Assembly (NCBI GenBank): GCA_015491135.1
Contig: WFWK01000041.1
Span: 1 to 8,640, forward strand
DNA length: 8,640 nt
DNA from: Patescibacteria group bacterium
Lineage (GTDB): Bacteria > Patescibacteriota > Minisyncoccia > Phycocordibacterales > UBA2100
Reading direction: 5' to 3'
This document shows, in pieces, positions 6,065 to 8,640 of this stretch. Below the pieces are notes generated by a model that made no database searches, was not told where the DNA came from, and worked only from the letters and a program-made list of their open reading frames with translations. The translations under genes and the position numbers were made by a program. Every line of letters begins with the position of its first letter. Position 1 is the first letter of the stretch.

Positions 6065-6766
6065 TTATGCACTTAAAATTACGGTAAATTCACCCTTTTG
6101 TTTTTGTGGGTCTTGCTCAAAAATTTCCAAAACCTCCGCCGGAGTACCTTGCAAAACTTGTTCATGAATCTTTGTCAGCTCTTTTGCAACGGTAACCTGT
6201 TTTTCAGGCGCAATTTCTTGTAACTGCTTAAGAAGTTTTACAATTCTGTGTGAAGATTCATAAAATACTACCGTGTGTTTGGTGTTTGCAAATTCTTTAA
6301 GCAGTTTCTCTCTTCCCTTTTTCTGAGGCAGAAATCCGTAAAAGCAAAACTTGTCGGTTGCAATCCCCGCTACAGACAAAGCGCTTACAAAAGCTGAAGG
6401 ACCAGGGACAGAGACAACCTCAAACCCAAGTTTGCGAGCCTCTGCCACAACCCTTACACCCGGATCTGAAATTCCCGGAGTGCCGGCATCTGAAAGATAA
6501 GCAACGGAGTAATTCTCAGACAAGGCTGAAATTACTTGCGGTATTTTTCTCTCCTCGGTTCGCGCGTTAAGGCTCACCATTTTGGGACAGTCTATATTGT
6601 AAAAAGAGCAGAGTTTTTTTGTAACTCTCGTATCCTCGCAAAAAATAACATCAACCGTTTGGATAACCTCAAGTGCGCGCAGAGTTATATCTTTCATGTT
6701 CCCTATGGGAGTTGCAACAATGTAGAATTTTCCCTTATTTTTCTTGTTCAAATCTTTCTTGGACAT
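6065..6766 (-). CDS. rsmI: 16S rRNA (cytidine-1402-2'-O)-methyltransferase RsmI
   Basis: Uses S-adenosylmethionine to 2'-O-methylate C1402 in the 16S decoding centre. The protein has 233 residues, with all tetrapyrrole-methylase-fold motifs in order: YIVATPIGN (15-23), CEDTR (43-47), YLSDAGTPGISDPG (90-103, the SAM-binding loop), SVPGPSA (119-125), FYGFLP (142-147), VFYESSHR (167-174), VAKELTKIHE (193-202) and KGEFTVIL (224-231). The C-terminal DUF4115-like extension of E. coli RsmI (286 aa) is absent, as in many short homologues. I chose ATG 6766 over TTG 6781: it gives the usual short basic lead (MSKKDLNKKNKGK) before the conserved core. It overlaps the end of mazG by 32 nt, so the two are co-transcribed. 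Confidence 0.95.
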   Translation of the reverse strand: MSKKDLNKKNKGKFYIVATPIGNMKDITLRALEVIQTVDVIFCEDTRVTKKLCSFYNIDCPKMVSLNARTEERKIPQVISALSENYSVAYLSDAGTPGISDPGVRVVAEARKLGFEVVSVPGPSAFVSALSVAGIATDKFCFYGFLPQKKGREKLLKEFANTKHTVVFYESSHRIVKLLKQLQEIAPEKQVTVAKELTKIHEQVLQGTPAEVLEIFEQDPQKQKGEFTVILSA

Positions 6767-7067
6767 AACGCAGCTTATCAACTAACAACTCTTCTAAAGA
6801 GTATCCTTTGTACCTTGCCAAAGTAAGAGCCGAGACTATAACATCTGCCAATTCTTTTTTAAACAAGTCTTGCTCAAACTTGTCTTGCTTGCTTTTTCTC
6901 TGACTTCCCATTTCAAACAAAGCAGCTTCTGAGAGCTCACCAAACTCCTCACCGATTTTTAAAACCATTCTAACTGTCAATGAAGCTTCATCATTTTTGT
7001 CTCCGAAATTTTTTGAAACCAAAAAATTGATTTCATCAATCCATTTTTCCAACTCTTTTATCTGCAT
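6735..7067 (-). CDS. MazG-like nucleotide pyrophosphohydrolase
   Basis: Probably hydrolyses (d)NTPs to the monophosphate plus pyrophosphate, as a house-cleaning enzyme. The single-domain protein has 110 residues. The metal-binding MazG signature EExxE...ExxD is present: E40-E41-x-x-E44 in GEEFGELSEAA, then E72-x-x-D75 in KKELADVIVSA, within the expected helical spacing. The last helix carries GYSLEELLVDKLRYVQERF. It is about half the length of E. coli MazG, matching the one-domain family members. Start ATG 7067 is preferred over a longer reading from 7130, because that extension would translate the terminator and promoter DNA of 7068-7119, and because a perfect TATAAT ends 6 nt before 7067. 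The true substrate cannot be told from sequence; iMazG or RS21-C6-like enzymes are alternatives. The gene overlaps rsmI. Confidence 0.88.
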   Translation of the reverse strand: MQIKELEKWIDEINFLVSKNFGDKNDEASLTVRMVLKIGEEFGELSEAALFEMGSQRKSKQDKFEQDLFKKELADVIVSALTLARYKGYSLEELLVDKLRYVQERFEQEK

Positions 7068-7073
7068 GTATTG

Positions 7074-7082
7074 ATTATAACA
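7074..7082 (-). promoter_or_regulatory. Extended -10 promoter of mazG-rsmI (leaderless)
   Basis: TGTTATAAT (7082-7074) is a perfect TATAAT with the TG extended -10 motif. No -35 hexamer is visible at 15-18 nt, where the upstream terminator lies, as expected for extended -10 promoters. The hexamer ends 6 nt before ATG 7067 and leaves no room for a Shine-Dalgarno. Confidence 0.7.
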
Positions 7083-7087
7083 TAACA

Positions 7088-7119
7088 CAAAAAGGAAAAG
7101 GCGCGCCCGAAGACGCGCC
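7088..7119 (-). terminator. Rho-independent terminator of the small secreted-peptide gene
   Basis: In minus-strand RNA terms GGCGCGUC-UUCG-GGCGCGCC forms an 8-bp stem (one U-G pair) closed by a C(UUCG)G tetraloop, at 7119-7100. It is followed directly by UUUUCCUUUUU (7099-7089). It starts 17 bases after the stop codon of the 62-residue ORF. This is the clearest intrinsic terminator in the window. Confidence 0.92.
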
Positions 7120-7136
7120 CGGCGGTGCACTACACA

Positions 7137-7325
7137 TTACTTCAAAATGCAGCGCACCAGCTTCTCCATCCCGCCGGTGAAACACTCCGGCGGAAGAGGG
7201 GCTGAAGTCTCCGCCCGAGTATCCCTCGGGTCAGAGACCCCTTCGGTGTGGTAGGGGTTTTCAAGTGCCCCTACCACACCGAGAGAAAAAAGAAAAATTG
7301 CAGAAAAAATCAGAGAACCTTTCAT
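7137..7325 (-). CDS. Small secreted peptide, unknown function
   Basis: Not recognised. The 62 residues start with a textbook signal peptide, MKGSLIFSAIFLFSLGVVGA (1-20), with a V-x-A signal-peptidase I site after A20. This leaves a mature 42-residue peptide rich in Glu, Pro, Thr and Arg with exactly two cysteines, C48 and C59, which could form a disulfide. The gene is a complete unit: TTGACA-17-TATCTT promoter, 5' hairpin, GAGGAG Shine-Dalgarno 8 nt before the ATG, and a strong terminator. After the AT-rich signal-peptide codons, base composition turns strikingly GC-rich, unlike every neighbour, and the coding RNA folds into adjacent hairpins. A recent acquisition, a dual-function RNA, or a purely structured RNA with a fortuitous ORF are possible; the signal peptide plus ribosome site favour real translation. 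The function is unknown. Confidence 0.72.
   Translation of the reverse strand: MKGSLIFSAIFLFSLGVVGALENPYHTEGVSDPRDTRAETSAPLPPECFTGGMEKLVRCILK
7171..7193 (-). repeat. Hairpin in the 3' part of the small-peptide RNA
   Basis: CCGCCGG (7171-7177) and CCGGCGG (7187-7193) form a perfect 7-bp stem with a 9-nt loop within the coding region for residues 45-52. It stands 3 bases from the next, larger stem-loop (7197-7242). Confidence 0.7.
7197..7242 (-). repeat. Long three-part stem-loop in the small-peptide RNA
   Basis: Nested complementary pairs: AGGG 7197-7200 with CCCT 7239-7242; GTCTC 7207-7211 with GAGAC 7234-7238; CCCGAG 7214-7219 with CTCGGG 7225-7230 around a 5-nt loop. Short internal loops separate the three helices. 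It abuts the 15-bp hairpin that begins at 7243. Confidence 0.6.
7243..7282 (-). repeat. Perfect 15-bp inverted repeat over the signal-peptide cleavage region
   Basis: TCGGTGTGGTAGGGG (7243-7257) and CCCCTACCACACCGA (7268-7282) are exact reverse complements around a 10-nt loop. In the mRNA this covers codons 15-28, spanning the predicted signal-peptidase site at A20. It is the longest perfect inverted repeat I found in the window. Confidence 0.9.
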
Positions 7326-7333
7326 TACTCTTA

Positions 7334-7339
7334 CTCCTC
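7334..7339 (-). promoter_or_regulatory. Strong Shine-Dalgarno of the small secreted-peptide gene
   Basis: GAGGAG (7339-7334) ends 8 nt before ATG 7325, near-ideal spacing. It fixes the start and is the only convincing Shine-Dalgarno at a transcription-unit head in this window. Confidence 0.88.
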
Positions 7340-7347
7340 ACTAACAC

Positions 7348-7368
7348 GCGCGCGCACCATGCGCGCGC
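7348..7368 (-). repeat. GC palindrome at the 5' end of the small-peptide mRNA
   Basis: GCGCGCGCA (7348-7356) and TGCGCGCGC (7360-7368) form a 9-bp stem (8 bp if the loop widens to 5 nt). It begins only a few bases after the predicted transcription start near 7372, so it would cap the mRNA 5' end. No U-run follows, so it is not a normal terminator for rmuC, though it could also shield the rmuC 3' end. Confidence 0.85.
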
Positions 7369-7378
7369 TACTGCACTA

Positions 7379-7407
7379 AAGATAACACAAAAAACCTATT
7401 CTGTCAA
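7379..7407 (-). promoter_or_regulatory. Consensus-like promoter of the small secreted-peptide gene
   Basis: A perfect -35, TTGACA (7407-7402), a 17-nt spacer and TATCTT (7384-7379, 4 of 6) preceded by TGT as an extended -10. The -35 lies inside the last codons of rmuC (Leu-Thr, before Glu and TAG). Transcription would start near 7372, 47 nt before the ATG, giving an RNA of about 285 nt to the terminator. Confidence 0.72.
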
Positions 7408-8463
7408 CTCGTCAAGTTTGGAAGGTTTTTCAACAAGGTTTGCCTCTATTGAAAGCTCGCCACCCGCTATTTTCACTATATCCTTGTCTATCTTTGCTAG
7501 CTCTTTGTAGCCGGCATTGTAATGGTTTACAACGGTTGAAAGTTGGTTTCCGAGTTTTTGATAATAAGTATCATATTTTTTAATGTGCATTCCCAACTTT
7601 TCAACATTTTTTATAATTTGCTCCGCCCTTTTTTCTATCTCTAAAGCTTTGAGTCCTTGAAGGACTGTTTGCAAATATGCCAAAAAAGACGTCGGAGAAA
7701 CTATGATCACCTTGTATTTTGATGCAGCGCGCTCAATCAAAGACTGCTCCTCTGCCCCAACTTTGTTTGTTATAAGATCATAGTAAATTCCTTCGCTCGG
7801 TATAAACATAAAAGCAAAATCAACAGTTTTCTCAGACGGGCGAATGTATTTTGCCGTCTCTTTTATGCGGAGCTTCAGGTCGTTTAAGAAAACTTTTTCA
7901 AGATCAAGCCTCTCTTTTCCTTCGGCTTCTATCATTCGGTTGTAATTTTCAAGCGAAAATTTTGAATCTATCGGGATAATTTTATCTTTCACAAAAACAA
8001 CCGCATCAACAACTTCTCCATCTGAGAAAGCATATTGCATTTTAAAAGACTCCGGTGGCAGAACGTTTGAAAGAACCGTCTCCAAATAATACTCACCCAG
8101 CACACCTCTTTGTTTTGGGTTTGTTAAAACTTTTTGCAATTGTTGAAGTTGATCGGCAAAAGAGACAACCTGTTTGTTCGTCTCGGAGAGTTTTACAAGC
8201 TCGCTTGTAACTTCTCTGACAATCTTTGTACTCTCTTGCAGTTGTCTTTGCAGTGTGGTGTTTACTTGCTTTGTCGTCTCACTTATTTTCAAATCAAGAG
8301 TATCTCTTAATTTTGCAATTTGTTCTTGCAAAAGAAGGAAAGAATCCGGCGTATCCTCTTCGGTTTTCTTTGCGGAGTTTACAATTCTAGCCAAATACCA
8401 CAGACCGACCAAGTTCAAGATTACAAAAACCAAAATGGCAATAAAAAAGATTGTGCTTTGCAT
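7396..8463 (-). CDS. rmuC: RmuC family protein (DNA recombination, putative nuclease)
   Basis: RmuC proteins limit inversions at short inverted repeats and are thought to be membrane-anchored nucleases. In 355 residues there is an N-terminal membrane helix (about 5-27), a Gln/Lys/Glu-rich coiled coil (about 40-113) and the RmuC domain (about 119-335). The predicted PD-(D/E)xK-like core is visible: GVLGE (120-124), D153 in EVVDAVVF, and D166-S-K168 in IIPIDSKFSLENY. MFIPSEGIYYDLI (219-231) and VSPTSFLAYLQTV (255-267) are further family blocks. Length is shorter than E. coli RmuC (475 aa), chiefly in the coiled coil and tail. ATG 8463 gives the membrane anchor and has a promoter-like sequence 6 nt away. 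The gene's last codons contain the -35 of the next transcription unit. Confidence 0.94.
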   Translation of the reverse strand: MQSTIFFIAILVFVILNLVGLWYLARIVNSAKKTEEDTPDSFLLLQEQIAKLRDTLDLKISETTKQVNTTLQRQLQESTKIVREVTSELVKLSETNKQVVSFADQLQQLQKVLTNPKQRGVLGEYYLETVLSNVLPPESFKMQYAFSDGEVVDAVVFVKDKIIPIDSKFSLENYNRMIEAEGKERLDLEKVFLNDLKLRIKETAKYIRPSEKTVDFAFMFIPSEGIYYDLITNKVGAEEQSLIERAASKYKVIIVSPTSFLAYLQTVLQGLKALEIEKRAEQIIKNVEKLGMHIKKYDTYYQKLGNQLSTVVNHYNAGYKELAKIDKDIVKIAGGELSIEANLVEKPSKLDELTE

Positions 8464-8469
8464 TTGAAA

Positions 8470-8498
8470 ATTGTACTAACTTTTCCGGCTTAAAACAA
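8470..8498 (-). promoter_or_regulatory. Putative rmuC promoter (leaderless)
   Basis: TTGTTT (8498-8493), a 17-nt spacer and TACAAT (8475-8470, 5 of 6 to TATAAT), ending 6 nt before the ATG. The -35 is identical to that of corA, with the same spacer and the same distance to the start. It lies in the 55-base gap after the upstream gene. Confidence 0.6.
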
Positions 8499-8518
8499 GT
8501 GCGCAAACTTATTAGTTT

Positions 8519-8640
8519 TTAGACTGTAAAATTCTTCAGTGAGTATATATCATCATCATTTTGACTCTCTTGCCTCTGCTGTTCGTCTTGAAAAGACTCT
8601 TCTGACTCATCAGCACCGGCAATATTGTTTTGCTCTAAAA
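8519..8640 (-). CDS. Acidic C-terminal tail of an unidentified protein (enters from the right edge)
   Basis: One minus-strand frame is open from the edge for 39 codons to TAA at 8521-8519, while the other two are stopped early. The peptide is rich in Glu, Gln, Ser, Asp and Asn, with a DDD run, and ends DIYSLKNFTV. This resembles a disordered acidic linker followed by a short conserved end peptide, but 39 residues are too few to assign a family. Placement on the same strand just before the rmuC promoter and the absence of other features support a real gene end. It could be an accidental open frame. Confidence 0.55.
   Translation of the reverse strand, partial: LEQNNIAGADESEESFQDEQQRQESQNDDDIYSLKNFTV

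Noticed and set aside
6767..6781. TTG start of rsmI five codons upstream
   Set aside because: ATG 6766 is better and gives a normal N-terminus; the upstream codons add nothing conserved.
7068..7130. N-terminal extension of the MazG-like protein (Arg-rich, from an ATG at 7130)
   Set aside because: It would translate the terminator stem and the extended -10 promoter; ATG 7067 begins the conserved domain.
7088..7372. tmRNA, RNase P RNA or another standard housekeeping RNA
   Set aside because: No tRNA-like ends, no CCA acceptor and no recognisable RNase P core. The ORF has a signal peptide and ribosome site instead. A new RNA class remains open in the findings.
7265..7510. Plus-strand open frame across the small-peptide promoter and rmuC end
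   Set aside because: It runs antisense through clear promoter, hairpin and Shine-Dalgarno elements, and the peptide is low-complexity with no recognisable features.
8504..8521. Small inverted repeat AAACT-TATT-AGTTT as a terminator of the right-edge gene
   Set aside because: The stem is only 5 AT-rich base pairs, it overlaps the stop-codon region, and the T-run follows on the plus strand, the wrong direction.

Overview
The window is AT-rich and densely coded, with short proteins, overlapping genes and very small gaps. It looks like a small-genome bacterium of the Candidate Phyla Radiation (Patescibacteria), most likely a Parcubacteria-type lineage. This placement is inferred from overall style and gene content, not from a marker phylogeny. 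TGA ends several genes (for example the response regulator and the MscS channel), so the standard bacterial code applies and the TGA-to-glycine lineages are unlikely. No gap between genes exceeds 300 bases; the longest is 3960-4159.

Layout. (1) Positions 3959 down to 1, minus strand: one tightly overlapped operon of thiI, a SanA/YdcF-like membrane-anchored protein, a small hydrophobic protein, an MscS channel, a receiver-only response regulator and the start of a Pif1-like helicase. The overlaps are 14, 1, 4, 4 and 1 nt, so translation is probably coupled throughout. (2) 3960-4159: divergent promoter region with a hairpin and three copies of a 33-bp tandem repeat. (3) 4160-5083: corA on the plus strand, the only plus-strand gene, convergent with (4) an AAG/MPG-type DNA glycosylase at 5094-5621. 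(5) 5695-7067, minus strand: rplU, with rsmI and mazG upstream; mazG and rsmI overlap. (6) 7088-7407: an autonomous transcription unit for a 62-residue secreted peptide, with a canonical promoter, 5' hairpin, strong Shine-Dalgarno, GC-rich structured body and UUCG-tetraloop terminator. (7) rmuC, with its own promoter. (8) The acidic C-terminal tail of a further gene entering from the right edge.

Two things stand out. First, six of the seven transcription-unit heads (thiI, corA, mpg, rplU, mazG, rmuC) have a -10-like hexamer ending 6-7 nt before the start codon and no Shine-Dalgarno, which predicts leaderless mRNAs. Second, the one exception is the small secreted-peptide gene, which has every element of a strongly expressed leadered transcript and whose RNA is almost continuously base-paired. 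It is the best candidate here for something undescribed. The other genes are mainly housekeeping: tRNA and rRNA modification (ThiI, RsmI), translation (L21), nucleotide and DNA maintenance (MazG, AAG, RmuC, Pif1), and ion and osmotic homeostasis (CorA, MscS). I saw no integrase, transposase, CRISPR array or tRNA gene.
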